Source: Thuidium tamariscinum
Lineage: Eukaryota > Streptophyta > Bryopsida > Hypnales > Thuidiaceae
Assembly: GCA_947034885.2 (NCBI GenBank)
Contig: OX344757.2
Location: 124,001 to 188,000, forward strand
Reading direction: 5' to 3'
DNA: 64,000 nucleotides
Below are positions 13,174-24,190 of this stretch, piece after piece. Made by a program: the position numbers and the translations under genes. Below the pieces are notes generated by a model. It was given only the letters and a program-made list of their open reading frames with translations. It was not told where the DNA came from and did no database searches. Each line of letters starts with the position of its first letter. The stretch's first letter is position 1.

Positions 13174-14047
13174 ATCAAGTGGCAACGACTTGAATTTCTA
13201 TATGTTTTGCTAGTTTAATGTGTCTCTCAGTAGGTTTCAAAGCAGAACCCTAAATTATCAAAACTTTATTAAATTAATAAAAAAATGTATAGGTGGCAAG
13301 GAATTAGGTCAACTCCTCAAGACAAGTACGCTTGTAAATTTAAGTTGGTACAACTTGAATTAGAAATAGCGACCAACCCTTAATCCTTATAATCCAAGGT
13401 AGAAATCTTTTTGTACATTCAAGTAGATACTACTTGAAATGCAAATATTAGTGATCTTTAAAATCCTTAAAACCTCATTAGGTAATGTTTAAACACGCTG
13501 CTTTAAGATTTAAGTAGATACTACTTAAAATGTAAAAACATATAATTTGAAACAACTATAAAACATTAGGTTGTCCATAAAATAGTTCACTTGTAGATTA
13601 AAGAATATACTACTTGAAATGTGCATAGCAGTCAATTTCTACATCTTTATAAAAAGAGTAGGTCCTAAAAAAAGCTTGTAGTTTCAAGTAGATACCACTT
13701 GAAACGTATTCATTTGTCAAAACCCTCAACATCCAAACATTAGAAAATATCTAAAAAAAGCCACTTGTAGATTCAAGTAGATACAACTTGAAACTTATTA
13801 GTCAACCCTCTCAACATCAAAACCTTAGATAATATCTACAAAGTCACTTGTAAATTCAAAAAAATACAAATTGAAACTAATTAGTCACCCCTTTCCAAAT
13901 AAAAACCTTAAAAAATATCTTAGAAAATGCACTTGTACATTTAAGTAGATACAACTTGAAACGTAATAAGTAGTCACTCTTTACAGCATTAAAACCATAG
14001 AATTTTTTTTAAAAACCATCTATAGATTCAAGTAGATACAACTTGAA
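13174..14047 (+). repeat. Leader dyad array of locus A
   Basis: Ten sites share the plan half-site TTCAAGTAGA, a short centre, then CNACTTGAA. They lie at 13,174-13,194, 13,339-13,359, 13,418-13,438, 13,509-13,529, 13,598-13,618 (degenerate), 13,683-13,703, 13,772-13,792, 13,854-13,874 (degenerate), 13,940-13,960 and 14,027-14,047. Spacing over the last eight is about 80-90 bp, and the DNA between them is loosely repeated (CACTTGTAGA before, TCAACATCAAAACCTTAGA after). The dyads are better conserved than the spacers, as expected for binding sites or for hairpins in the transcript. The array ends about 350 bp before the first coding exon. Confidence 0.85.
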
Positions 14048-14395
14048 ATGTGAAATGCAAGTAATCCTAAAACCTCAAGATCTAACAAAGAAAGCCCAAA
14101 TAAGATATCAAATCTCATATGAAGAATTGAGAATACTTCCATAATTTCATATCAAAAAGTATAATCTCTATTTATCTTCTATAGTAATTTGAATAGATTA
14201 GATTAATTAGATTCATAGCACATTAGTTCCAATGGACTTGAAACTTTTCCATAGAAATTCTCAGAAACTATAGGAATAATTCACATTTGTTGTTATTTAG
14301 TCAACTACACTCAATGAATTGTAAAATTGTTTTTGCCCTAAAGACAAAATATGTTGACCCTATTTTAATCATCATAGTCACTCTATTCTGCAGGG

Positions 14396-17300
14396 ATGGA
14401 AGAGCAAAAAAAAAGATTGGAGGCCCGTTTCAAGAAATTCCTACTTGTTGGAGATGAAGACCCAGACGAATACGGAGATCAACTTATTCTTGGGGAGTGT
14501 TGGACTTGGAAGGAGCCAGAGCATGTTGAGTATTGGAGCATTGTGTTGACACCGGCATCTGGACACTTGAGCTTCACAACAAAGTACAAGAACACCCCAA
14601 TAACTTTGCCAGTGTCTTTGCACGAAACGATCACGGAAGTGACCACAGGAATCTATGATGAAACTTTGGTGTCCTGCACAACTTCTTTCCCAGATCAAGA
14701 AGAACCATATGTTTTTACGTATGTTGTGCCAGCCAAAGAATCCACCTTCTCCATTGCAGCAACATGCAGAAGCTTGGAGAACATTGATTTTGAAGGATTG
14801 AATAAAGACATTTGTGACCACATAGACAAGAAGCGGTGGGTTGGGAAAGACGATGGAGCTCTGAAACCAAAGGTTCTAGCTTCCAGGTTAAGGGAGGTTA
14901 TAAAGGCCTTTGACAAGCTGAAGATTAAAAACAAAGCCCGAACTATCAACCTTAAGCCTCTTTCTATTACTAAGGAATACACTGGAGGTGGTACTAGCGA
15001 CGGATCTCTTGTGGTTGAGACATCGGGTACGCAGAGGAGCAAAACCAAGATGAAGACAACTCCAAAAGAAGGCAGAGGTACTCCATCAAAAATTGTACTT
15101 CCGGGACCGAAGACAAGAGGAAAAGACAAGGCCGAAGCAAGCAAGAAAATTCAAGAAGATGATAGTATGGCGTCAGCGATAACTACGCTTCCAAAGGATG
15201 CTATGGGAGTAAAAGAGGATATCGATTATAGCGAGTCCAAGAAGGTGTACGAAGAGTATTGGTCTTCATGCACAGATTCATATATATTTGGAATTTATAC
15301 AAAATTTGAGATTCACGTGGACCAGCTAGAGACTCCGCCTGAGACTCACAATGTTCGTTGCTTAGAAGAGAGAGGGGTGACAGCCGCGTTGAACTTCTTC
15401 CTTGAGATGCCCGACCCGGACAAGAAGATGACGCTCTGTGCCATGCCGCAAGATTTATCCGCAGCGCCAAAAAAGTTTGAAGATATACAAAACGGAAAGT
15501 TTTGGATGATTAATGGACAGCATAGTGTAGCCGCCACAAAGAGGATGAAGACTTTAGATGGTGCGGAGGTGAAGTATTCCAAATTCCAGAAATGGGATTG
15601 CTTCATCGTCTGGAACTCGGACATCCGAATCATCCGAAAAATCTCAGCTTATTACAATCGAGTTAACCACTTCCAGAATTTTCAACCAACATGGGCCACA
15701 AACATCATTAGTGCAAGAAATGTATGGATCAGTTTGGATCGACCACCACCTCCGAAAGAAGCAACCGAGTTGGGGAAAGCCGTCCAAGCAAAGAATCGGA
15801 CAACAAAGGATATTGCTCAAAATAAGAAATGGACGGTTAGTTAAACAATTCAAGTTGGCTCTACTTGAACTAGTGTCTTGCAATTAATTTTGATTTTCTA
15901 TTTCTTGAGTCTATTCAAGTTGATCCAACTTGAATTGTTTAACTGACAATGCAATGTTTTTATGTAGGAGTTTCATGACGCCATGAAACAACGCTTTTCA
16001 ATGATCGAAGTCAAGAAAAACCAGGGGGCGTTGATGAAGAAGCTAGACATCAGCATTCACAATGAGATCAAACTCATAACAGCATCCGATGAAGTTCATG
16101 GTCTCTGGAAGGAGGTTATTTCTAGTCAATCAAACGGGCTTTTGATCGATCCCGAGACGTTACTTCCCAATAAAGACACGAAGAATTGGGATGCTACGAG
16201 GGACGGTGTAATAAGCCGCGAGTTCTTCAGGTGGCTTGGTAATCTCCCTGAATCAGGCTTCCGAAAACTTGCGCTCCACCTTCTTAATAGGACACCAAAC
16301 AGATCACTTCCTCATCCAAAGGTTACCTTGAAGAAAATAAGCGGTGTGATGGTAGACTGCTACAGCGCTAAAGAATGGCTTGAGCGAAACAAGAGGAAGC
16401 AAGTAGTTCAGAAGTATTTGTACTTCGAGAAGCGGAACTTGGGCTTCTTTGACACCGCAGGGAACTACAAGTTGGAGGCTTGGAAGGCTTTCAAGAAGAA
16501 ATACAATGTCACAAAAGCAACCAAAAACTTGCTTCTCACGGCACCGAAGGAAGAGTTTTTTTCACAAGTGAAAAGACCAGCTAACAAGAACAAGAGTGCA
16601 AGGGATCTTTCACCGTTTGCTGCTGAGTTCTTTAGGACCTTCTTACGCAGCAAAGGAAATACAAGAAGCCCGAAGCCAAGGCTTTCTTGAGACCTTATGA
16701 AGTCGAGGGTGACGTGATTACTACGTGGACTAACAACGCATGGGATGGTGATATGAAGGATTCCATAAAGCTTGCAGTGATGGATTTTCGCAACATCCCT
16801 GGAATTATCAACAAGGAGACAGCTTCTCGAGATGCTCCGTACTTTGTAGACTTCTTGAAGAAAATAAAGAAGTTAACTGACCCGGCTCCAACCGATCCAG
16901 ATGTTTGGCTCTGGATTTGTGGTGATCAAGATGTTGATGATGATCTCCGGGTCGAGATAAGGAATGGTATTTTTGGATCACATTACAGCACACACTACGC
17001 AGAATACATTCCTGCTCCAGTAGAGAGATTGGAAGATCTTGCTGCAAGCTCTGCCCGTGCTAAGGCCCCTGTAAACTTAATCTTCCTCATCAAGAGAAAT
17101 GTGAAGATGAAACCTAAGGTTATTCCCAGGACGTTTGGATACAGTGAGATTCCGAAGTGGTTGAAGATGGGACTCTACAATGAATTGGACTACAGAATTT
17201 ACAGCACAGAGCTTCGAATGGAGATGTATTTGCACGTGCTCCAGCTTTTTTGTAATCCAAGGACCAAAGTTTTCTCTATGTTTGCTGGAGGCAAGTTTGC

Positions 17301-20042
17301 TTGCGCAGCTTGGGTAAGTTGTTGCATTATAAACTCTTGGTTTTAAGTTGGTACGACTTGAACTTATACTTTTTAGTGATATGGATTGCTTTGTAATAAC
17401 GTTCGTTGTTTTGAATTGCTTCCTTTAAATTCAAGTAGGATCTACTTGAATTGCTCCATAGTTATAATGCTCATTTGTGCCTTATTTGTCAGATGAGTGG
17501 CATTGATCACTATGCTATCGCGGATAGTGAAGACAATTCCAAGTTCCGGAAATTAGTTCTGATGTCTGAAAATCTCGACAAGGAAGATTTCCTAGACTCA
17601 AGCTATTACGTCAACGAGAATGTGCACCCAACCAAAGGATCTAGGGACGCTTCTACATCAGGTCGGGCGGGGTCAAGTTCAAGAAAAGGAAAGGAGAAAG
17701 AGCCAACCCCACCTCTAGAGGATGAAGAAGAAGAAGAAGAAGAAGAAGAAAAAGAGGATGAAGATGAGGATACCACTTCTAGGAATGATTCAGATAGCGA
17801 GGGAGACAATGATGACTTGCAAGATCCCGCAGACCAAATTTCTCCGGAAGTCGGTGGAGAGGACATTCAAATCGTTCAGGCGGATGGGACTAGTATTTTG
17901 GCAGAAGCTGGTGCCACAAGTGCTGTGGACGCTAGTACTGTAGGTGCTCCTGCTGCATCAAAAGCAAAGATTACTAGTGAAACTCCAAGCTCATCAAAGA
18001 AAGCGCCCCGAAAGAGAAAGAACCCGGAATCCTCAACTAATGACAGTGATATGAGCAAGTTTCTTAAAGTGTTTATAGAGGAGAATAGGCAACAACGAGT
18101 GCAAGATGCAGAGAAATGGCAAAATTTTGTGGAGAAAGTTGTGCCCAATATGATGGTCACGGTTGCCAAAGATGTTGCTAGGGATGTTGCCAAGGATGTT
18201 GCCAAAGAGGTTTATCTTACAATGGCCACGCACAATCCAACCCCTCTAGCAATGATTGCACCTAATTCCTCCCAATCGCAACCGCTTCTTCTCACTGGTC
18301 ACGCTAACGAGTCCTCTGATAGTGGCAAAATGGTCCAACAAGGGTCTGCAGATCGCTCTACCGCAGTAGCTACTTCCGTTGGGATGCCAACTGCAGAAAT
18401 ACCTAAGTCGGAATCACCAATCGATGAGGACATGGTTGAGCAGACACAGGAGGACTCTCTAACCATGAATGAAGAATCTGCGGATCCTAGCCTTGAGATC
18501 CAACCAGGTTGTTGACAATGTCCTCTTCCCCCTATTTCAAGTAGAACCCACTTGAACCTACTCCAGTTCTTGTTAAGTTATATTATCAGATAGGTTGTTG
18601 GACATAGATGGACATAAACTTTAGTAGAATATATTATGTATAGTAATTCCTCTTTCGGAGAGTATGTAATAAATTTTTTTCTTACTTTATATTTATTGTT
18701 GACAATTTGTCACAGCCGCAGACATGCCATACGAATGCTCTCCTCTTCAAATTACAACCAATGTTCTTTCGTCTGCTGTATCTTTGGAGAATGATCCGAC
18801 TTGCTTGAAATCATTATCGATTAAGGATGATTACCTTGAGGAAGGAAATGATGTTGTTTTGCCATCTTCGGATGTCGACAATGCTGCTCCAGTGATGCAG
18901 GCAACAATAGACAATGTGTTGAATGATGATCTCCTCGACATCAAGAGTTCTCCTTTGGAAGATGTAGGTTCCCTACCAGAAACCAAGTCTCAAAATCCCG
19001 TGAGTATTTCTCCTTCTTTTTAAGAAACATACCAATGAATGCAGTAGTCATTGTTCTTGCAATTTTTTTGGTTTATTTGAATTCACGTTCTTCACGTTAC
19101 TCACGTTCTTCCTCGGCTTCATTTCTTTGATTATTTTTGTATAATCGTGGACAGGATAGCAATGAGGATATCGTTGCGCTAGGCGATGCGCCATGCAAAG
19201 TTATTGCTCCATCCACGTCTGGGGTGACAGAGAAGTGGCTCAATGTCATCCTAGATTTGAATGGAGTGCTCTGTGTCTGTGAGGATAAGAGATCTCTAGG
19301 AAGAATTGGCAAGAGTGATGAGATTCCTCTTGGGATAGAAGTCCAGTTTATTGGCCTCAAAAGAGTCGCTATCAGACCGCATTGCTTGACGTTCTTACGA
19401 GAATTATCGTCCTTTGCAAATGTTTCTATTTGGAGCTCTATGAAACGTTCAAACGTGTTGCCTGTTACTGAGCACTTGTTCCAAGGCATGGAGCCCCCAT
19501 TGTATATCTTGGGACAAGAACAGTGTAATATCCTCAAGTGTAGAAACAAGCGGAATAAGATAGTGAACTACAAGGTGAAGGGGGCCGACAAGGATTTGTT
19601 TCTAAAGCCGTTAGACAAATTGTTTGACCTTGAGAATTCTATCTTCTCATTTGAGAATACAGTGATTGTTGATGACAGTCCTGTGAAGCAAGTCACAAAT
19701 TTCTCATGGGGGGTGCTTTTGGTAGAAGGTTGGACCTACAAAGGAGATGGGCCTACAGATAGATTTCTCATTGATGAACTTCTCCCTTGGTTTCAACACT
19801 TGCACTTCTCGAGGCCTCCATCGTTGTCTGCCTCCAGGAGAGATAATGAACTTGGGCGTCTCTACTTAGATGAAGAAGATGACAAAGAAGAATACGAGGA
19901 GTTAGTTCGAGCCGTCAAAGACTCAAATAGTCTTTATGATGAGTGGAGAGTAAATAATCCAAAACGTGTAGTTGTATTTGAAGAATCAGACAGGGCTCAA
20001 CACACGGAATTAGAGTTCCGATCCTTTCAAAGGGCGGAATGA
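14396..20042 (+). CDS. Locus A: DGQHR/ParB-like plus FCP1-like HAD protein
   Basis: The spliced frame is supported exon by exon against paralogue B. Exons: 14,396-15,835; 15,968-17,313; 17,493-18,507; 18,716-18,999; 19,155-20,042. All have GT-AG borders and phases matching B. The product is about 1,650 residues. Exon 1 carries NGQHS (residues 373-377) followed by ISAYYNR and WATNI, reminiscent of the DGQHR/DndB/ParB superfamily but with Ser for Arg. Exon 3 is low-complexity: acidic EEEE run, KRKN basic patch, and a VAKDVARDVAKDV helix. Exon 5 is FCP1/NIF-like HAD: DLNGV at nt 19,254 and VDDSP at 19,668. The usual second Asp of DxDxT is Asn, so phosphatase activity is doubtful. Exon 2 lacks one base near 16,650, shifting frame; 1,346 nt plus one would be in phase. 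This is either real damage or a sequencing error. The start ATG follows an acceptor and matches the MEEQ start of B. The cellular role is unknown. Confidence 0.8.
15849..15934 (+). repeat. Dyads in A intron 1
   Basis: Two 21 bp dyads at 15,849-15,869 and 15,914-15,934, half-sites TTCAAGTTGG/CTACTTGAA and TTCAAGTTGA/CCAACTTGAA, fill most of the 132 bp intron. The matching intron of B has a B-type dyad instead. Confidence 0.85.
17342..17450 (+). repeat. Dyads in A intron 2
   Basis: Dyads at 17,342-17,362 (TTTAAGTTGG, then CGACTTGAA) and 17,430-17,450 (TTCAAGTAGG, then CTACTTGAA) lie in the 179 bp intron 17,314-17,492. The homologous intron of B carries a single TTCAGCTCGA-type dyad. Confidence 0.85.
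18536..18556 (+). repeat. Dyad in A intron 3
   Basis: One dyad (TTCAAGTAGA, then CCACTTGAA) lies 28 bp after the donor of the phase-1 intron 18,508-18,715. The B counterpart at the same relative place is at 38,455-38,475. No such dyad is seen in the later introns of A. Confidence 0.8.
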
Positions 20043-20255
20043 GTATGGCTTACAAAATGAGTAGAGCTATTAGTTAAACCTTGTATTTTAGGTACTTCTA
20101 CGAATACTATCATATTTTGATTGTAGTTGTGAATATGATGACTGCGTATCAAATTTTTTATTTGATATTTCGCCATGTTATTGGAAGGAATGTGCACTTG
20201 TAATTGTTATGGCGTAGATGCATTGTTTTGATAGGCATTTCTTGTTGGTTTACAG

Positions 20256-21065
20256 GTAGACCGTATGGATATCGTTCATGAAAATGGCTGTGGCATACTT
20301 TCTGCTGCCTCAGCTGATTCATATGCTGACTATGGGCAGTTTACCATATCGCAAAGTGGATTGGGGCACATTATGTACTCTGCAATGACAGCCAGATCAA
20401 CTATAGATTTCTCGGCAAAGCCAATTGAAGACGGTGTTGTAAATAGCCCTCCAAATGGGGGAAAGCATTCAAAAGCTGTGTGCTCTCCTTCTCCATTAAA
20501 ACAGCATCGGCGATCAATGTCACCTCCTGTCTTCCCTTCAACTAATGTCGTTGCGCCTAGAAAATTGTATGATGAAGCAATACCTATTCCAGTTCCTTCT
20601 AAGGTATGGAAATTTGGATTTTGTTTGTACCCTTAGATAATGCATTTTTTTTCCTTGATTGATCCCCTTTATTATATTTGTATGCTAATAACCCAAATAA
20701 TCTATTATTTGATGCAGTGTCCTCCAAGACCTACTCACTCTAATCCTTTACACCTCCACAACTCAAATAAGGGGGCAAGAAAAATTGATAAGTTTGAAAG
20801 GTTGCCTTCTTCATGTACTGTCGTACAACCTCCCCTACCTCAATGTGATTCAATTGTCTTTGTTCCAAAGCAAGGTTCAAAGACACACGAAGGAGAATTT
20901 TGTGGGCATTCCATTCGACATCAATGGGACACTTGGGACCAAAGGTCTCTCAAAAAACAAGTGCGAGAAAGTGCTTGTCAAAGATCTGGAGGTTCTAGCG
21001 GATATAGTCAAGGACCAGAGTTGTTGAAGGCAATGGAGAAATTGAAGAGTAGATCACATTTGTAG
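20256..21065 (+). CDS. Locus A 3' exons, conserved C-terminal module
   Basis: Two exons, 20,256-20,603 and 20,718-21,065, both phase 0 at the joining intron (donor AAG/GTATGG, acceptor GATGCAG). They encode a Ser/Pro-rich segment with STIDFSAKPIEDGVV and end in GYSQGPELLKAMEKLKSRSHL followed by TAG. B has the same module at 40,021-40,656 (STRPIEDGVVDSP, GYSRGPEILMAMAKMKSKS). It is unclear whether these are the last exons of the A transcript or a separate downstream gene: A exon 5 ends in TGA at 20,040, and no convincing donor precedes that stop. The conserved order in B favours one unit or a tight pair. I recognise no domain. Confidence 0.6.
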
Positions 21066-21234
21066 TACTAGATGTTGGTAGGTCATAGCATGTAAATTTT
21101 TGTAGCCGATTGTATAGTCGAGAATTAGATATATGACATAGTTAGTTAGAATACTTTTATTACATAAGACAATATATTGAAAACATATATTGAAACCATT
21201 CTATGCAAAATGGTAAAAAATATTTACAAACTAG

Positions 21235-21607
21235 GTAGTTGAAGTATCTCATCTTCGTTGACTGTGATGGCCTTGTGAGTTGAAGCTTTAGAAGAAGGAT
21301 CATGGTTAGAGAAGAAGAAATTGCAAGATGAGCTCCAACGTAGATCTTTGCACAAAAATTGTAGAAACAAAAAATCCATTAGTCACTCGAAGCAGGTCCA
21401 TGAGCGGCAATTTAAAGCATTGTCTTTAAAATTGCCGTTCTGGGAACTGTGGGGTGACTTTTGGATGTTATTGAGTCTATAATTTCTTTGCAAGGATTTG
21501 GGTTGAAGTTTATCCTGTAATTTCTTCTTTTCTGACCATGATGTCATCTTTTGAAGTTTCAACTCACAAGTCCAGCGCAATCCGGGGAGATGAGATGCTT
21601 AAACTAC
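21235..21607. repeat. Foldback downstream of locus A
   Basis: The two halves are imperfect reverse complements, arms about 183 nt around a loop CATTGT near 21,419. The outer ends are GTAGTTGAAGTATCTCATCT on the left and the complement of GTAGTTTAAGCATCTCATCT on the right. The same foldback follows B at 40,872-41,239, so it predates the duplication. It could be a 3' hairpin of the transcript, a small-RNA precursor or the terminal structure of an old element. Confidence 0.85.
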
Positions 21608-21881
21608 AAAGAGTGTAAATAGTAGTGCACCTAGTCCTTAGGCTTCATTATATATATGACAACATATGCACATTCAATAACCCTTGTTTACAATATCAAT
21701 TATGAAGTTCTTTGTAATTACTTAAATAAATTTTTCTATTTAGTATTTATAAAAAGTGAATGGGTATTAACATACTCTATATTTGATGATTCTTCATATT
21801 TTATCTTCTCTTTTTTGTTTTCTATTCTTATTTCAAACTCCCATTTCATTGGAAAACTCCCAAATTAATGAATATGATGTT

Positions 21882-23800
21882 CAAGGCCTCTTTTCTCTTC
21901 AATTTCACGTAAAGGGAAGGCAAAAAAAATGGGTACAAGTTGGAATAAGTAGCAACTTGAATGTTGTATGTTTAATATAATGTTTTTGGTTCTTTTGTGT
22001 GATTTATTTCTATATTTGAAGATAGTACACAATCCTGCCATTTTTTGCAAACGAATCCAAGGCCTCTTTTCTCTTCAATTTCACGTATTAAAGGGAAGGC
22101 AAAAAAAATGGGTACAAGTTGGAATAAGTAGCAACTTGAATGTTGTATGTTTAATATAATGTTCATGGTTCTGTTGTGTGATTTATTTCTATATTTGAAG
22201 ATAGTACACAATCCTGCCATTTTTTGCAAACGAATCCAAGGCCTCTTTTCTCTTCAATTTCACGTATTAAAGGGAAGGCAAAAAAATGGGTACAAGTTGG
22301 AATAAGTAGCAACTTGAATGTTGTATGTTTAATATAATGTTTTTGGTTCTTTTGTGTGATTTTCTTCTATATTTGAAGATAGTACACAATCCTGCCATTT
22401 TTTGCAAACGAATCCAAGGCCTCTTTTCTCTTCAATTTCACGTATTAAAGGGAAGGCAAAAAAATGGGTACAAGTTGGAATAAGTAGCAACTTGAATGTT
22501 GTATGTTTAATATAATGTTTTTGGTTCTTTTGTGTGATTTTCTTCTATATTTGAAGATAGTACACAATCCTGCCATTTTTTGCAAACGAATCCAAGGCCT
22601 CTTTTCTCTTCAATTTCACGTATTAAAGGGAAGGCAAAAAAATGGGTACAAGTTGGAATAAGTAGCAACTTGAATGTTGTATGTTTAATATAATGTTTTT
22701 GGTTCTGTTGTGTGATTTATTTCTATATTTGAAGATAGTACACAATCCTGCCATTTTTTGCAAACGAATCCAAGGCCTCTTTTCTCTTCAATTTCACGTA
22801 TTAAAGGGAAGGCAAAAAAATGGGTACAAGTTGGAATAAGTAGCAACTTGAATGTTGTATGTTTAATATAATGTTTTTGGTTCTTTTGTGTGATTTTCTT
22901 CTATATTTGAAGATAGTACACAATCCTGCCATTTTTTGCAAACGAATCCAAGGCCTCTTTTCTCTTCAATTTCACGTATTAAAGGGAAGGCAAAAAAATG
23001 GGTACAAGTTGGAATAAGTAGCAACTTGAATGTTGTATGTTTAATATAATGTTTTTGGTTCTTTTGTGTGATTTTCTTCTATATTTGAAGATAGTACACA
23101 ATCCTGCCATTTTTTGCAAACGAATCCAAGGCCTCTTTTCTCTTCAATTTCACGTATTAAAGGGAAGGCAAAAAAATGGGTACAAGTTGGAATAAGTAGC
23201 AACTTGAATGTTGTATGTTTAATATAATGTTTTTGGTTCTGTTGTGTGATTTATTTCTATATTTGAAGATAGTACACAATCCTGCCATTTTTTGCAAACG
23301 AATCCAAGGCCTCTTTTCTCTTCAATTTCATGTATTAAAGGGAAGGCAAAAAAATGGGTACAAGTTGGAATAAGTAGCAACTTGAATGTTGTATGTTTAA
23401 TATAATGTTTTTGGTTCTTTTGTGTGATTTTCTTCTATATTTGAAGATAGTACACAATCCTGCCATTTTTTGCAAACGAATCCAAGGCCTCTTTTCTCTT
23501 CAATTTCACGTATTAAAGGGAAGGCAAAAAAATGGGTACAAGTTGGAATAAGTAGCAACTTGAATGTTGTATGTTTAATATAATGTTTTTGGTTCTGTTG
23601 TGTGATTTATTTCTATATTTGAAGATAGTACACAATCCTGCCATTTTTTGCAAACGAATCCAAGGCCTCTTTTCTCTTCAATTTCACGTAAAAGAAAGCC
23701 AAGAAAAATGGGTACCAGTTGGAATGAATGGGACCTTCAATGTTGTAAATTTTAAGTAATATTCACAATTCTTTTGCTCGATTTTTTTATATACTTGAAG
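21882..23800. repeat. ~179 bp satellite array beside locus A
   Basis: About eleven near-identical units of 176-179 bp start at CAAGGCCTC (21,882; 22,058; 22,237; 22,415 and so on to about 23,661). Two variants differ at TGTGTGATTTATTTC versus TGTGTGATTTTCTTC, mostly in a trimer order P-Q-Q. Each unit contains CAAGTTG and, ten bases later, CAACTTGAA, i.e. inverted half-sites like those of the A dyads but spaced wider. Short open frames of 61-85 codons are repeat artefacts. High identity means recent expansion or homogenisation. Confidence 0.95.
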
Positions 23801-24190
23801 AAAGTATTTCATATGGGCAATGGACCAATAAAATACGTAGAAGTTGGAATGGTTGTAGACCATTCGAATCCATGAGGAATTCTGGTTTCTTCAAAGGGAG
23901 CATGGCCAATTCCATTCATATTCCGAGAAATGTCTAATTAAACCCTATCATTTTCTCAACATTCAAGCGAGCATCAAATTATGCCTATTTCACGTGCGCA
24001 ATGGATCAAAAAAATACGTAGAAGTTGGAATGGTTCTTCTGCCCGACTTTCTTATGCATTTGAAGATAGTAAAGAATATTGCCATTTTTCACAAATGAAT
24101 TCAAAGCCTCTTCTCTCTTGAATTTAACGTAAAGGAAAGCAAAATGAAGATGGGTACAAGTTGGAATAAATAGCACCAAAGATATTCAAT
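23801..24190. repeat. Decayed satellite remnants
   Basis: Words of the adjacent satellite (GAAGTTGGAATGG, CAAAGCCTCTTCTCTC, GGGTACAAGTTGGAATAAATAGCACC) recur in diverged form, with an internal repeat of AAAATACGTAGAAGTTGGAATGG. These are older units at the edge of the array. Confidence 0.6.

Noticed and set aside
13174-14047. CRISPR-like look of evenly spaced palindromic repeats
   Set aside because: The spacers are themselves related, the repeats are degenerate, no cas genes exist, and the context is a plant gene leader with introns.
14695-15144. Minus-strand open frame of 149 codons opposite A exon 1
   Set aside because: It is a shadow of the coding strand. The plus-strand frame is the one shared with paralogue B.
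17606-17866. Serine-rich minus-strand frame
   Set aside because: It is the complement of the GAA/GAG-rich acidic tract of A exon 3.
15841-18560. Dyads as transcript-end hairpins of a giant-virus type, making A an integrated viral segment
   Set aside because: The dyads lie inside spliceable introns with matching phases in the paralogue, not between separate genes, and no viral core gene is visible.
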